Source: Caprella mutica | Lineage: Eukaryota > Arthropoda > Malacostraca > Amphipoda > Caprellidae | Assembly: GCA_947561585.1 (NCBI GenBank) | Contig: CANNZV010001129.1 | Span: 310,001-374,000, forward strand | Direction of reading: 5' to 3' | DNA: 64,000 nucleotides | Part shown: in pieces, positions 1-12,976 of the stretch | Layout: each line of letters begins with the position of its first letter | How positions within the stretch are numbered: position 1 is the stretch's first letter | Made by a program: the position numbers and the translations under genes | The notes under the pieces: generated by a model | Database searches by the model: none | Seen by the model: only the letters and a program-made list of their open reading frames with translations | What the model was told of the DNA's origin: nothing

Positions 1-15
1 TAATTCGGTGATTTA

Positions 16-58
16 TTTGGTATACATGATACCTGCAAGTATTATGGAAACCAATTAG
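16..58. repeat. Short palindromic dispersed repeat, copy 1
   Basis: The sequence has the form TTGGTATNCATGATACCTGCAA, then a spacer and an ATGG..CCAATTA-like second half, so the two halves are roughly inverted. Recognisable relatives lie at 23572-23614 (the best palindrome), 33272-33300 and 60588-60620. This suggests a very small, old MITE-like family. No coding capacity. Confidence 0.45.
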
Positions 59-66
59 CATATTAA

Positions 67-878
67 CTTCTATGCATTATAAATAAATTTAGTAAAAATA
101 AATTTCTTATTTCGAAAATATAGACAATAGTTTGTTTTTTGTTCAATTCCAATCTAAATAACTTTTTCACATCAGAATTATCTGTATGAACGAAAAATTT
201 CCCGAATTTAAATGACATGAAAATAGAAATGCATCATTGTATTTATTATAAATGTAAAAACTTGTTTTTTTATTGTTAGAGTGATAATTAAGTGGAATAA
301 AGTAACAAAAAGAACGAGCGATTATTATATTTGTTGAGTGAAAATTAATTTCTTGATTGAATACCTAATTAGTCATTTTGTAATTACATGGTTAATAAAG
401 GTAATTATCATCTTGGGTTGGAATTATGGACAGTTTGTATTCAAATATACATCCAAATTCACTTCCACTAACTACACTTTCCCCAACCTGCAATTTCCCT
501 AACTTACACTTCCTCCAACGGCACTTCCCTCAATGGCACTTCCTTCGCATTCACTTCAATGCACTCATTACTATAGTATGTAACATAAAGTAACACACAC
601 GCTATTGTATTAATATATATATAATATATTTTTCAAGTCGGAAAAATATAAATGCATGTCTTCTGCTTTCAATAGATGATTATAATCTATGATAAAATGG
701 TCATCTATTTTTTTTTATAAAAAATTCAATAAATTGATTGACTAAGTTTCGAAAAATAAAAACTGAGACGATTTTGTCTAAAATAATAGAAATTTTCAAT
801 AAAATATAATGAATAGTTACCGTAATCATTAATAAGAAATAAATTTTCTTTTTAGTATCAAAGGAATCGTTAAAATTC
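67..878. other. AT-rich spacer with a degenerate C-rich tandem tract
   Basis: No gene was recognised. At about 462-560 there is a run of imperfect 14-17-bp units built around CACTTCC and TTTCCCTAA, giving a C/T-biased strand. A similar C/T-biased tract lies at 41450-41600. The rest is unstructured AT-rich sequence. Confidence 0.4.
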
Positions 879-1052
879 CAGGTATCACTGTTTCTGGGGA
901 CAAAATTGCATCAATATTATTACAATATTTCCCTAATAATGATAAAATGTTGGTCTAATATTGTTAAAATATTGCCGATTATATTATTAAAGCACTGCCC
1001 CAATATTATTACAATACTGGTACAATATTGCCGAAAGAAACATCGTTACCTG
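879..1052. mobile_element. CAGGTA-ended MITE, copy 1
   Basis: The element starts CAGGTATCACTGTTTCT and ends AGAAACATCGTTACCTG. These are inverted matches of each other at 14 of 17 positions. The 174-bp body is AT-rich and full of CAATATT / AATATTG words, with no coding sequence. The same ends occur at 8030-8135, and the outermost CAGGTAACA also bounds the larger element at 56803-57869. A related CAATATTG-rich stretch without clear ends lies at 1225-1380. Confidence 0.65.
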
Positions 1053-2819
1053 TGATCTTCCATAGCTCCACTATAACTTTCACTTCAAGCTAAATAAAAG
1101 AAGTAGAGTTTTTCTGAGTCTGTTTTTTTAAAGAGTTCGTTTGTTATATATTTCCACAGCAAAACAATTTTTAAATTATATAAATATACAATTAATAGTA
1201 CTTAGAAAAGTTGTCTTGGAACATCTTCTAACCGGCAAAGACTCTTGGGACAACAATGTTGTAGCAATATTGACAATACTTCTATAATATTGTAACAATG
1301 TTTAATTCTATCATTGGTGACGAATATTTTTTGGGCTAGCACTGTTTCAATATTGGCACAATGTTGAATCTTTCATAATTCATCATATAACACAATCGCA
1401 TTTTATACACCATGTACAATGTACATGGTGTAGTATCTGGAATCATGAGAAACTAATGTTTTCACAAATAATCTATTTTGATTTTACTTTATACCGAATT
1501 CAGTTAATCTTCTATATATATAACAAATCAGATACAAATACAAATAGATCTTGCCGTATTTTAATCTAATTAAACATTCTGCAAAGTTTTCCATTTCATC
1601 CAAAGCTAAGATTGCATTCTAAACAATGCCCTATAATTGTAGCAGTCAAATTCTTCTCATGCCTAAAGAATTAATTATATGCTAATTTATAGTAGCTCGT
1701 GGCAAGCAAATTTCAGACACAAAACTGCAAGCACTTTAGTTGCAAATGAGAAAAACATTTGATGTTCAGATGGCAATATATGTTCGGTAACTTTTGTAGT
1801 CGAGAATGCTTGCAAAATATTTCAATGATTTGATAAAAATTAATGTGAGGGTTACTTTATTCGGGTCTGATTGATTGTATTTACATAAGATCCGAAATAT
1901 TGTAGAGACAAAATGTTTGACTGGTGATTATTTTTACGAAAAATATGAATTATATAGTAAATTATATATTATATAATACAATGCTATCATTATTCGATAT
2001 CTATTAAATAAATAGGTCAAATTTTCATTTAATTCTTAATTGACAGTGTCATTAAATTATCTAAGTTCTGTGCCTTCTCAAAGCATGCTAATATTCTGTC
2101 AATTAAATGGCTAAAACTTCGATACAAGTTAGTAAAGTATATATTAATTTTATTGAAAACTTAGATGAAGAATTATAAACTAACTAAATTATAACATTTG
2201 TTAAGGTAATTGGAATCATTTTGTCTGGAAAATAGAATATGAACTTGGTTTTGGTAAAATGTTCATGAAATACTCCGTCTATCAGAATAAATGATTTAGT
2301 GTCATATATTTGTTGAATAATAAGTAAACCTATAAAACACTATTTCATATATATTAAAATTATATAGACAAGGACCAAATGTTTCAAAGGCAATATACAA
2401 TTTTGCTTCTATATTTTTATAAGATCGGACCAATATTTTCAAAACATTGCAACCTGGAAATTGTACGTTGTTTTTATGTTCCGCACATAATTTTTCACAT
2501 TACTATAGTATTTCGTTTTTCTACTATATTGTTAATATGTAAGTATATATTCTTTTATCTAATATATTCATTAAAATTCTTCAGAAAAATATAAACAAAA
2601 TTTATAGAACATAATTGGAAGTTGATAAATTGATAAAGAAGTAGAACGTACTATCTCGTTATTAAGTATTCTGTATAGTAATATAAAAACTTATGAAGAA
2701 AATATCAAAATGTAGGATAGTTGGATTGATAGATAGCTAAAAGGTAATTCATTCATAGGTCATTTTTTCAATTCCATACTAAAAGTACTACATTTTATCC
2801 TTTTAGTCTTCAACTCGGC
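1053..2819. other. AT-rich spacer, no gene recognised
   Basis: Only AT-rich sequence is seen, with a CAATATTG-rich relic at about 1225-1380 that resembles the body of the CAGGTA MITE, and one perfect short palindrome at 1406-1432. The open frames here are low-complexity and show no protein-family signal. Confidence 0.4.
1406..1432. repeat. Perfect 27-bp palindrome
   Basis: Two perfectly complementary 13-base arms, TACACCATGTACA and its inverse, are separated by a single A at 1419. No flanking duplication or coding context was found. It may be a relic of a foldback element or a chance structure. Confidence 0.6.
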
Positions 2820-3075
2820 ATCTGTATCCCGCGCTACTCCTTCATAAATCACATACAAGGGTGTATTTGTCCTATGGTTCTGATCTTGCACATATATTCA
2901 TGAAATCCTTAGAGATCACATCAAATACTTTTGAGACCAAGGTGGTGATCCATCACGCAAACGGGTCCTCGTCTTCCAAAGCCACAGTCGTGAATAGCGT
3001 TTCTGCGCTGATTTCCGACAGACTGGCTATAGTTTGGTGGAAGATTTTCTTGTGTCTTCTCGAAAACTTATGAAG
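2820..3075. other. GC-richer island of unknown origin
   Basis: This stretch has clearly higher GC than its surroundings and carries one 70-codon open frame on the plus strand (2861-3073). On the minus strand the frames are also fairly long but interrupted by stops. I recognise no domain. The base composition suggests a decayed exon, retrogene or transposon fragment rather than ordinary spacer. Confidence 0.25.
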
Positions 3076-3360
3076 ATTAGGTGGAATTTAACAGAGATAA
3101 TCTAATGGTGGAGACTTTTATATTATAAAATTTTCGTTCATAATAAGTTATGAAAGAGCCATTGAAAATAAGTTTTATATATTAGAGTAAAAATTATAGT
3201 TGATGCCACAAAATAGATTAATGTAAGCTTTGAATTTCTGTGGCTCAAAATATATTTTCTGTGAGTATATATACCGGGTTTTGCAAAAGTCCTGTTACAT
3301 TTTGACTTTCATGCTTCACATGCCTCCAAAACCGCAATTTTGGGTTGAAATGGAGAAATT

Positions 3361-4300
3361 TCATTTACATAACAGTTTATTAATATACAAAGATATAATA
3401 TTATTCAATGTGGCTGCCTTTTGCGGCAATGACACGGTCCAACTGAGTTCGGAAGCTATTGCATAACTTCCTGACGAAGTCCATTTCATGGACGCCCATG
3501 CACAGTTCACAGAAGCCTTAAGGTCATCTGTATTACTGTGGCGCGTTTTGCAAGCCTTTCCCTTAATATGCGTCCACACACTGAAATCGAAGGGGTTCAA
3601 ATCTGGCGACTGTGGAGGCCAAAAGTCTTTGGAGCAGAATCTCGTGTTGGTCTCCAACCAGTGCTGCACAGTTTTTGCCGTGTGTGCAGGTGCCTCGTCT
3701 AGCTGAATCATGTAATCTGCCTTTTTGGTGATTTTCTGAACCCATGGGAGAACTTTAGTTTCTAGAATTTCTTTGAAAACAGCGGAGGTTAGCCTGTATC
3801 CCCGTTCAAACCACATTTGGGGAACCTTCTCTCCATCGGATGCTACGACACCAATCATCATGATAGATGCTGGATATTTAATGGTTGACACTTGGCGGTG
3901 TTTAGAAACATCCCAAAGCTAACGACCCCGGTCATTCTGTTTGTTGACGACCGGATTGACCGTGAATGTTTTCTCATCGGAGGAAATGAGAATTTGATTC
4001 CCGTGGCTCTTCAGATCATTTAACAGACGGGTGCTCCTCTCCAGACCTTTCTGAATTATTACATCACTTAAGAAGGGTTTTCTGGAACGTCTTTGACTTT
4101 TTCCTCCCATGCCTGTGACCACTCTGCATGGACACAGAAATCTTCTCTCGTGCCAGTCTCGTCATTTTCTGGTCTGGGTCATTTACAAAGGCCTTCTTGA
4201 TGGTTTCACGGCTAATTTACCTGTGGTCTTCCTGACTGAGGACGATCCTGTAGGGACTCTGAGTTCTTTAAGCGTTGAGCAATCCGATAGTTAGTCATTC
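3361..4300 (-). pseudogene. Mariner-type transposase, inactivated
   Basis: Cut-and-paste DDE/D transposase of the Tc1/mariner superfamily. Read on the minus strand, the N-terminal side (about 4300-4200) keeps a DRPQSGRPQ linker typical of the paired helix-turn-helix region, followed by several stops. The block 4122-3922 keeps SSDEKTF, which holds the first catalytic Asp, and then meets a stop. The last open block (3891-3361, 176 residues) contains the second Asp in QLDEAPAHTAKT (residue 65) and the third in SPDLNPFDF (residue 102). The spacing is 36 residues. The usual Gly after the second Asp is Glu here. Stops and frame changes in the N-terminal half make it a pseudogene. Confidence 0.85.
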
Positions 4301-4463
4301 TGCTGTCTTTTGATTGATTCGCAATGTAAGTTTGCTTATGACCCGCGCGCAACAAAGCGGATGCTTCAATTCAATTTGCTTCCATTACGTTGCAATTCAA
4401 ATTTAGAAACTTTTTAGGGGTCAAAATAGTATCTGTAGTAAATAGACATTGAAATAGACATGT

Positions 4464-4593
4464 GCACAAATTTTAATTATAATCCAAGATAACAGATAAA
4501 TGTAATGAATAAGAAGTGTAACAGAACTGCACAAATTTTAATTATAATCCAAGATAACAGATAAATTTAATGAATAAGAAGTGTAACAGAACT
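4464..4593. repeat. 65-bp tandem duplication inside the mariner right end
   Basis: Two head-to-tail copies (4464-4528 and 4529-4593) differ at a single base. The duplicated unit includes the inner part of the terminal repeat (GTGTAACAGAACT), so the element carries a partial extra transposase-binding end. The very low divergence shows the duplication is recent compared with the decay of the transposase. Confidence 0.85.
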
Positions 4594-4609
4594 TTTGCAA
4601 AGCTCGGTA

Positions 4610-7600
4610 AAGGAAGTTAAACCAATTCTCAAAACAATATTCATTTCATAAAATCAAAACTATTGTTTGAATAACATTTTAATGGTAGAATTTCTGTTTA
4701 AAAGAGACATGAGAAGACATGAGAAGCTAGAATTCAATAAAGTTGCAAAATAATTCCTTTAAAAGATTCGAAATGAATACACAATTTCTTACTAAGATGA
4801 ATCTAAAGTTCTAAAATCCAGCTTTTAAATTCATCGAACATTTTGCCGGAATAAAGAGATAATTCGAATGCAATTCTCAATCTCCAAAAGAAGGGGTTTC
4901 GAATTAATCTATTTCGTCAGGAGATTTGATGTTGATACATTTCATAAATAGCGTAATTCAATATGAACGAATTGAATGCATTCTGAATCAGAAGAAAGTT
5001 TCCTATATGAACCGTTCAAATATAAATTTTACTTAGCTTTAATAAATTGAATTAAACTATTTTTTAGCATTAATTTTAAACCACAATAATCATATAAGGA
5101 TAATAAACTATTAAGTAATTATGTAAATAATTCCTGGTCAAATAATGGGACTAACATGTAGGAAAGAACAATGTATAATATATTATAACCAATTTATCAT
5201 GTACTATTCTCATTGCAGCATGTGTTATAGTCCTTATTATATTATAACCAAAACATCGTTTAACCATTACACCATTTCTCAAACGTATTAGATTATGTCA
5301 TTCGAATACCAAATTATTTTCCTTTCTTACAAACGAATAGCAGCCATCAATCTAATTACGATTCGACTCTAAATTTTGACATCTCTCATACCACAAACAC
5401 CAATAATTTCATTCAGATGATGGATTGAGCATCCTTCTTTGTACTAAGGGTAATGTGACGGATCTCGGACACGACATGACGGTTGAGTGTTTACTTACGG
5501 TTAGTTCTGAGTTATCGGAACTTATACAGAAGACAAATGCATATACAATTCAATATTTTACATCGAAATTTTAATAGTATCCATGATACATGTAGATATA
5601 TGTTTAATTACATATATTTTGTACGATTGAAAATGTAGAACGATATGATAGTTGAAAATTTTTTCCTGTAAGTCAATGAACCCATTTGAATTGACATTTG
5701 ATATTTGTTACCACTAACTGAGACGTTATTCTATATGTATAATACAATGAATGAAATCACTCTGAGATGAACTACAAAACAAATTGTTTAGTTGAAACTG
5801 AAATAACCCTTGAACCAAATACATTATGGTCTTCAAAGATGGTTTTTAACTTATTGATATTAAAAAATTGATACCTACAATGTGTCATAGTTATTGAATT
5901 AAAAAACTAAAAATGATAAATAAGTACGAAATTTATAGTTATATTCGCATTTAGTTCATACAAAATATTGAATGTGTAAATAATATCGAAAGTGAGATGA
6001 CAAATTCCTCAAAATATTCGTTGTGGGTTTTCTTACACAGTTTTAATTGAGTGACTAAATCTGAACACAAGAACGATGAAGGGTTACTTTATGAATGTAA
6101 AATAGCCTTTTATTAGTTTTTTTTTTAATAATTGGTTGGTTGGTTCTAAGAAAAGTAATTCTAAAAGTAATTTCGTGCTCATATCCTTACCACAATGAAA
6201 ATTACCCAAGCGCTAAATAGGAACCTTTTATTTATTTCATGAATAATTAAACATTAGCTTTAATGATATCTCTATTTAGATGAAAAACTATTAAGTGCTT
6301 TTGTTATATAATTTTCTTCAAGGATGTTTGTCTTCGTCCATTAACTTCTTTTTAATACAGTATTTGAAAATTAATTAAGATTGTGAAACTCGGTGTAAAT
6401 AAATAATTTGCTTCTACTATGAAAATCATTTTTGAAAATAGCCAATACACGAAATGAATTTCATTGTATCAATTGTAAAAAAAAAAATACTCTACAGTTT
6501 GGTTCCGAAGTTTTATCCCAAAACTTAATAGGATTTATTGCGAATAATTTCATCTTTGTTATTCAAGAATTTTATTATGAAAGACAAGAATTAGAAATCA
6601 GCCATGTAACCATCATGCGAAAATATATATGTTGTTAAATTTGTACATTTCAATAAATAGCTAAATTCGTCTATTTAGGATTTAGATATAATATATTGAA
6701 TTCTATATGGTTTTCTCCATTATCACAGAAGAACCTAATTAATATTCCTATCACATGAACGCCTCACTGAATTCTCTTCGTATGCAGACAAAAGATGATA
6801 TCACCAACTGGAGCAAACGATTCAGTCGCATAAACGTGGTAAGAGTACTCCAATGGAATACTAAGAGTTGAAATTTACCCATAAAGTAGAGAGTTGTTGA
6901 TAATATCAGAGTAAATTTGTCTTTAATAAGTAATGACAGAAACCGGTGTAGGTTTTCATGGCAGTTTACCATGGCAGTTTTACAAGTACTGACAAATTTA
7001 AAGTAGGAATATCATACAATTGGTAATTACGATGAAAATATATTAATTTTACCCTAAAATATCCTAAGTTAGACTATGCAGTATACATATGTTTTTAGTT
7101 TATGAAGAATTACGATTCCATTTTGTTTTAATTATTTATCGTTGTAGGTAGATAATTTTTTTCGATGAAATCGTCATTCAGAAGCCAACTATTCGCAATT
7201 TTGTAATCCTTCTATAATACTTTCCCGGTCGTAACTCACCATATATATTTACTCGTGTCGAGTAGTAGAATATTCTACACAAGTGGCTATAAAAGTCCAA
7301 TGTTTAGAGAACGGTATTTTGACCAGATTGCTTCTGGCGAGGTAATTGGCAATTTCATTCCTGGGGTAAATTAGTTAGCCACTCTCTGTTTATTTTGTAG
7401 TCTAATTATTGGCAAGGAATTAAATCTGGCTTATATTAATTAACTGGTGCTGCTACAACAATATCTGGACTCTTTATTTTCTTCCAATTACCTGTATAAC
7501 CAACCGGATTAATTATAAACTGTTCGTGATAGTATAAAGAGCATTACAAGGAATAATTCATGAAGTTGCTTCTATTGGAGGTAAAAGGATTTTCCTGTTA

Positions 7601-7829
7601 TTGTGCACATGTGCAATGATTCAATGATTATTCAGACAAATTATAAGTAATGAAATGAAATGAAACACAGATATATCTTTTATTTAGTTAAAAAAAATTG
7701 AAGGTAAGTAAAATGATATTTCTTTAAACTTCGAATCAATACTCTCAGTTTGCCAATTAAGGTAATATGTTAATTTTTCATCATCCTTCTATACCTGTGA
7801 AATAAGACTACATACTTATAATTAAGAAA
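4610..7829. other. AT-rich spacer, no gene recognised
   Basis: I see no exon-like composition, RNA gene or clear transposon ends here. Open frames such as 6432-6638 (+) and 6751-6972 (-) are low-complexity and give no family signal. Confidence 0.4.
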
Positions 7830-7844
7830 AGAATTAAATGACAT

Positions 7845-8440
7845 CACATTATTAAAATGTGATGTCTTTCACATTCTGATGCAGTTATTTGATGAGGAAG
7901 AACTACACTTGGAACTACATACTTAATTTAAAGAAGTACTTACCTCAATTTTTAAATTCAATATGATTTACCATTATTATGATTCTTTAGAAAATGAAAA
8001 AGTAGGCTATTAAAAAATATTTAACTTCGTAGGTAGCAACAATTCTCGAGCCAATATATTCCCAATGTTGTCCCAATATTGCCCTATGCTGTTCCAATAT
8101 AAACCCAATCTTGGCAAAAGAAACATTGATACCTGGGAATATAACATTTAAATCATAGTTAAATCGCTAAGTGTTTTCATTTCTACCTTTGAATGCAATG
8201 ATTAATATTCATATATAGCTCCCTAATTTTTCTATGTCATATCAGATGTGTACTGCAGTGAGAGGATTGTGTGTGTGAAAGCTTTGTCACCCACAGATGA
8301 TATTTTCCAGTCGATTTCTAAATTATTATTTTCCACAGCCAATAAAAGCTGAAAGATTTTTCTCTCGATAATACTCTTCAGCAGATAAAATGTGAATGTC
8401 ACTCACTTTCTGCTGCTGTTATTCGATGAGGAAGAGAAAA
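7845..8440. repeat. Separated direct repeat of about 50 bp, two copies
   Basis: Segments near 7853-7906 and 8388-8437 share AAAATGTGA..GTC, TTCTG(A/C)TGC and TTATT(T/C)GATGAGGAAGA in the same order and orientation. The first copy also contains a hairpin (GACATCACAT and its inverse, 7839-7865). The CAGGTA MITE at 8030-8135 lies between them. They may be subterminal parts of an older element. Confidence 0.5.
8030..8135. mobile_element. CAGGTA-ended MITE, copy 2
   Basis: The 106-bp element starts TAGGTAGCAACAATTCT and ends AAGAAACATTGATACCTG. These are imperfect inverses of each other and match the ends of the element at 879-1052. The body again contains CCAATATTG and CCCAATGTTG words. No coding capacity. 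Confidence 0.55.
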
Positions 8441-11400
8441 AGGTGATTTATCAGTCGGAAAATTAGAGTCTTCGATCATCAGCTCTAATATTGGAATGCC
8501 TACTCACCCGAATTATATCTTGTGCATTCGTGCAGTTGTCGTTCAATTATTAAACTCATATTGAGTTAAATTCGAGTGAATATATGTACATATTTGTTTT
8601 CATCAAGCAAAAAGAGATCACAAGCAATGTTCAGTCAAAATTTCAAAGGTATCAAATATACGATCTATTCACACTGCAGTGAATTATGAAAAAGATCAGT
8701 TTGATTTGTTTTTTTCAGATGGTGTTATTTCCGGCATTTGAGTCTTACAGCTGTGAGTATTTTAATCTGCATTGGAAAGGGATACTTTTCTTGAAAATAT
8801 TTGGACCACTGGAATAATGGATAATGGATGTTTGGTGGAAAATAAGGAGTTATCAGAATAATTTGATTAATTTATACAATTCATGTGTATTAGCCCCTAT
8901 TAAATTGTGTCTCAGATTTTTTTATATAATTGTTTTACTACGAATTGGAAATAGTATTTTTTAATGTGAATTATTTCTTATTGAGACGTTTCTGTGATAT
9001 ATAGATCTCAAAAAGAAGTTTTCTAACCGAAAATAATGAAATCATACCGAAAACTCAAAATCTGCCGATCGAATTTTGAATGGTTTGCTGTCAACAAAAA
9101 CGTCAACATTTAAGAAAAGTCAATTTGTAAGTGGATTTGGATTCCTGACACAAAAGTTACACATCGCACCCTATAGATTTACGGCTCTCAATTCCTGAAT
9201 TCCCTTGGAATGAAAATAAGATGTTGTCTGTAAGAAAGAATGAACTTTGGTTATTGCTGTTGCCGTTCGAAAAATTTCAAATAGGAAGATAATACTCAAG
9301 TTTGACGAACTGTTTGCTTTGGACATACTCGGAAAATATATTCACCGATGGTTGACTTTCGGTAGGTGATTGAAATCGATGATCGAAAGGTCATCTTTTT
9401 AATATCGAATATAGAATGTTTGAAATACTCATAAAAATTTCCTAAGGAAAATGAAATATTATTTGCCGTAAGTATTTTAGTAATTAAAATAAATCATGTC
9501 ATTAATTTAGTTCAAATGTTTATTACTTTATTAGTTACAAGAGAGAGATAGTTCAAGAGAAGGTAATTCATTTTTAAATTCTTATTCCGAACTAAATATT
9601 TCCTTTTTGAGGCTCAGACGAGCGTTATACTCAATTCTCTCATATCACTTAACATTCATTCCAAATAGGAATTGTGGGAATTTCTCTGTGAATTCCTGTC
9701 TCAGTCACGGCTCATTCTATCATTCGAACATTTCCAAAAAATTCTCCTAATAAAATTTCTGGATGTTTTGAATGCTTATGAAGTATATGTAGATGTAAAA
9801 TGAATAATAAATTATAATTTTCAATACGTTGGCATTCTTTTTGTAACACAATTATTATTCTGAAATATAAATATACATCAATAATATTGACCTAATATTC
9901 TTAATTAGACAGATCTAGAATTTTCCATAATTATCAACTTTATTTTCAATAAGCTTGAATTTATATTCAATTTGATTAAATAATAAAGTTATTGTAACAA
10001 GTATCTTCTAAACCGAGTCAACATTTTCTATCTGAAAAGCGTCACGTATGTACGAACACAAACACAAATAAAATTTAATTATTAGAATTTTTATTAAAAG
10101 GTGATACTAACACTAATTTCAGGATTTTCGTGGGAACTACTGTTTACTTAAAATTGTACAAATTTCATTTCATCTTCCATTTCATTATACTGTACGATAT
10201 ACATGATATGGAACAGTTTGCAATATTTTAGTAAATGAAGTTATTTAATGTTGGATACCATTCACCTGTTGAAGAGTAATTATCCATTTATAAATAAATA
10301 TGTTCTCTTATCCTTAACCATTTATCTCAATCTATGGAGCTGTTTTAGTATCATTCGACTTATCTCCCTAGAATTATCATCAGTGGCATGCAGTTGAGCA
10401 TCATTTTATCTCGGGAGGAGACACACAGTGTGCTGACTCAGATTCATGAGTCTTGGGGTATGGTGGGTATTATATAACATTAACTGTAAAATGGTAAAAC
10501 ATGTGAAAATGAAAGAATTGCTTTTAAAATTTCCTGCCATGTTTGTTAATTTATTTCAAATATATTTAATTATTTATATTGGTTTATCTATCGCTATATT
10601 CATTGTAATTTACATATATATGGTATTTATTATAACAACTGAATATTCACTCTCACAAATTTAACCAAATTATCTTATAAACTAAAATCTATTCCATGAT
10701 ATATATTGAATAGATGAACTCCACTCTTGATCTTCTATTCTAACTTTCCTTCGGGATGGTAAAATTTCTCTCATAAATTTCCCTAACAATCAAATGTCCT
10801 ATTTATGTTCTTCCCCAAAAAAAGATCTACAAAAGTTAATGTTTACCAATTCAATAAATAGAGTGGAACTCTCCTTTTGAATATCGCAAACACAAAAACT
10901 TTAAAGTTCTAGTTCGTATTTCCTTATTAAATACTGCAATATGGAAATTCAAATTTGATACATGGAACACAGATAGAATAAACCTTTTCTTCATTCATCA
11001 AGGTTGCTTCAGTTTTTATGCTATAAAGTAATTACTTATAAAATATATCATCAACAAAGATAAATGAATTCATTTTTCTACTTACATAGAGGAAATGTCC
11101 ATTCTTGCCATTTTTTCCTTTTAAAATGAACACATATTATCTTTTATTTGAATAAAAAGGTTCAACAGTTTCATTTTTTTAAACAGAATTACAAAAAGGA
11201 TAAAATGAAGTTTATTAAATTACCATCACATATTGAAAGATTTTTAGAGATTTCAACAATACAATCTTATATAGTAATAGAAATTTCATGAATTGATACA
11301 GCACTATAAGATACGCTAAAATCATACGAGATATCTTAGAATAATTAAATGCTTTAACTCAACAGAATCAATGTCGTTGAGTTAGAAACTATTTACGTCT

Positions 11401-11600
11401 CATCGTCTAAAATATATTCACTATCTCATTCCAAGTAGCTTTGAGCATTTAATGATTCAACTGCAATTGCTTTCATGTATTCTTTGTTGTTTAATTCAAA
11501 GCGCAATGTAAGAGCATCTCATTCCTACAATATGGGATGGAAAAACTGAAGAGGTTTACTAACACATTTCTATTTTAGTTTTGATGATATTAAGTATAAT
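8441..11600. other. AT-rich spacer, no gene recognised
   Basis: Homopolymer-rich, AT-rich DNA with no assignable exon or transposon. The open frame at 10446-10664 (+) is Ile/Tyr/Phe-rich, hydrophobic and driven by base composition, and is probably not a gene. Confidence 0.4.
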
Positions 11601-11605
11601 AGGAT

Positions 11606-11915
11606 TATACTGGGTGTCGCTGAAGTATTGAGAACATTTTGACATAGAAAATCTAAGTCAATAAGCATTGAAAAACCTTATATAATTTATCTATAGAATG
11701 TTACTAGTTTCACCTTACAGCAAATGATAGTGCAGCTGAAAAGAGCACTTGAAATTGTATTTGATATATCTGTAGATTTACGCAACTTTAAAAACTATAA
11801 ACATAAAAATTATTTATCTAAACGAAGATTCAACATAGTATCTGAAAAATCTTAGGAATAAATTAAATTAAATTCAAAAATGTTCATTATCTCTCAGTAC
11901 CTATATTCTATATTG
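11606..11915. mobile_element. Possible mariner-like MITE
   Basis: The left side begins TA-CTGGGTGTCGCTGAAGTATTGAGAACATTTT, which looks like a Tc1/mariner terminal repeat. The right side carries AAATGTTCATTATCTCTCAGTACCTATA, a weak inverse of the inner part of that end. About 310 bp and non-coding. The inverted match is imperfect, so this is tentative. Confidence 0.35.
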
Positions 11916-12090
11916 ATATATGATTAATTTCTAAATTGACCAGCGCCAGGGAAAAAAATGAAATTTCTCACATAATTCACGTTTTCGTACCACATAAATA
12001 ATAACTTTTTTCACGTTATTATTCGATGGTAATAATTAATTTATATACAAAAAGTATACATTTTTTAATACAAAAAAATGTAGTAAACGA

Positions 12091-12140
12091 TTGGAAGAGA
12101 TCTTCAATGATCTTCTCTGGCCCTACCATAACAGTTACTG
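12091..12140. repeat. Fragment of the palindromic GGTGGGGCC-type MITE
   Basis: GAAGAGATCTTCAATGATCTTCTCTGGCCCTACCATAAC matches, in inverse, the core ATGGTGGGGCCAGAGAAGATT found at 32491-32525, 54240-54440, 56247-56321, 58651-58732 and 59186-59259. Confidence 0.5.
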
Positions 12141-12716
12141 TCTCAGGGTATCTCTAACTCAATCTTAACTTCAGATTATTTAATTACATGTAATCCGTAC
12201 AGTAACATAATGCAGCTTTCCATATGAAACTTGAATAACCGAAATTACGTACGTTATGCCAGTCATATACTTACTGCTTGGCATTTGATATGTTCTTGAG
12301 TTTGATAATTGATATAACTGTGAGTTATATTCATTTCTTTTGATACTCTGAAACTATATAAACGTTTTGATTCTCTGAAACTATATTACTCCTCGGAATA
12401 TGAATAGAAAAACCTGAACATCAAGAATTAACTTAGTACAAACACAGAGAATCGTACGCATATGCATTTTATTAGTTTATCAGCCTACTATACTAGAAGA
12501 ACGTATTTGAATTGTTGATGAAGAAATTGAATACTTCAGTTATTTTGATACTCACTTATTTCCATTTGCACTCTGAGGTGTAGTTAAATCCTTCTATAGA
12601 TTTAATTGTTTTCATACTAACACTTTTATAACTGAATGAGTTTCTATTAAATATCTTCAATATTTCACCGTGAATAGGATTTGTTCCGAAAAAAGGATAC
12701 AGGTTTTAATTCTTAT

Positions 12717-12812
12717 TCCTCCTCACACCATCTTTAAGTCCAGTGGCTAAGTGAATATGTCCATCAATGTGACTGATAGGACAATCTTACTTATAGGGTC
12801 TGAATTACGCCC
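12717..12812. repeat. Dispersed repeat, inverted partner of 22262-22365
   Basis: CTCACACCATCTTTAAGTC, then GTGGCTAAGTGAAT and TCCATCAATGTGACTGATAGG, reappear as the inverse complement at 22262-22365 with only a few differences. I could not define the ends of the family. Confidence 0.6.
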
Positions 12813-12976
12813 ATATATCATGCATGCCGAAATTGGCAAACATTTAAATACAGTTTTTTATAAAAGATTTTACATAATCTTAATTTGTATAAAAGTCACT
12901 CGCTCGCAAACAATAAAATTGGGTGAAATAACTCGACAAATTGAGTTCCAAAAGCATTTTTTCTATAAAGTGTTAA

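Larger units (their letters stand above)
3274..4607 (-). mobile_element. Tc1/mariner-type transposon, degraded, TA-flanked
   Basis: The left end reads CCGGGTTTTGCAAAAGTCCTGTTACA and the right end is its near-perfect inverse (TGTAACAGAACTTTTGCAAAGCTCGG), giving about 26-bp terminal inverted repeats. TA dinucleotides at 3272-3273 and 4608-4609 are the target duplication expected for this superfamily. The 1334-bp length is normal for mariner. The transposase is on the minus strand and broken, so the copy should be unable to move by itself. A 65-bp duplication (4464-4593) lies just inside the right end. Confidence 0.88.

Noticed and set aside
10446..10664. Hydrophobic 72-codon open frame, possible membrane protein
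   Set aside because: Rich in Ile, Tyr and Phe from AT-rich codons, with no start context or domain. Such frames are expected by chance at this base composition.
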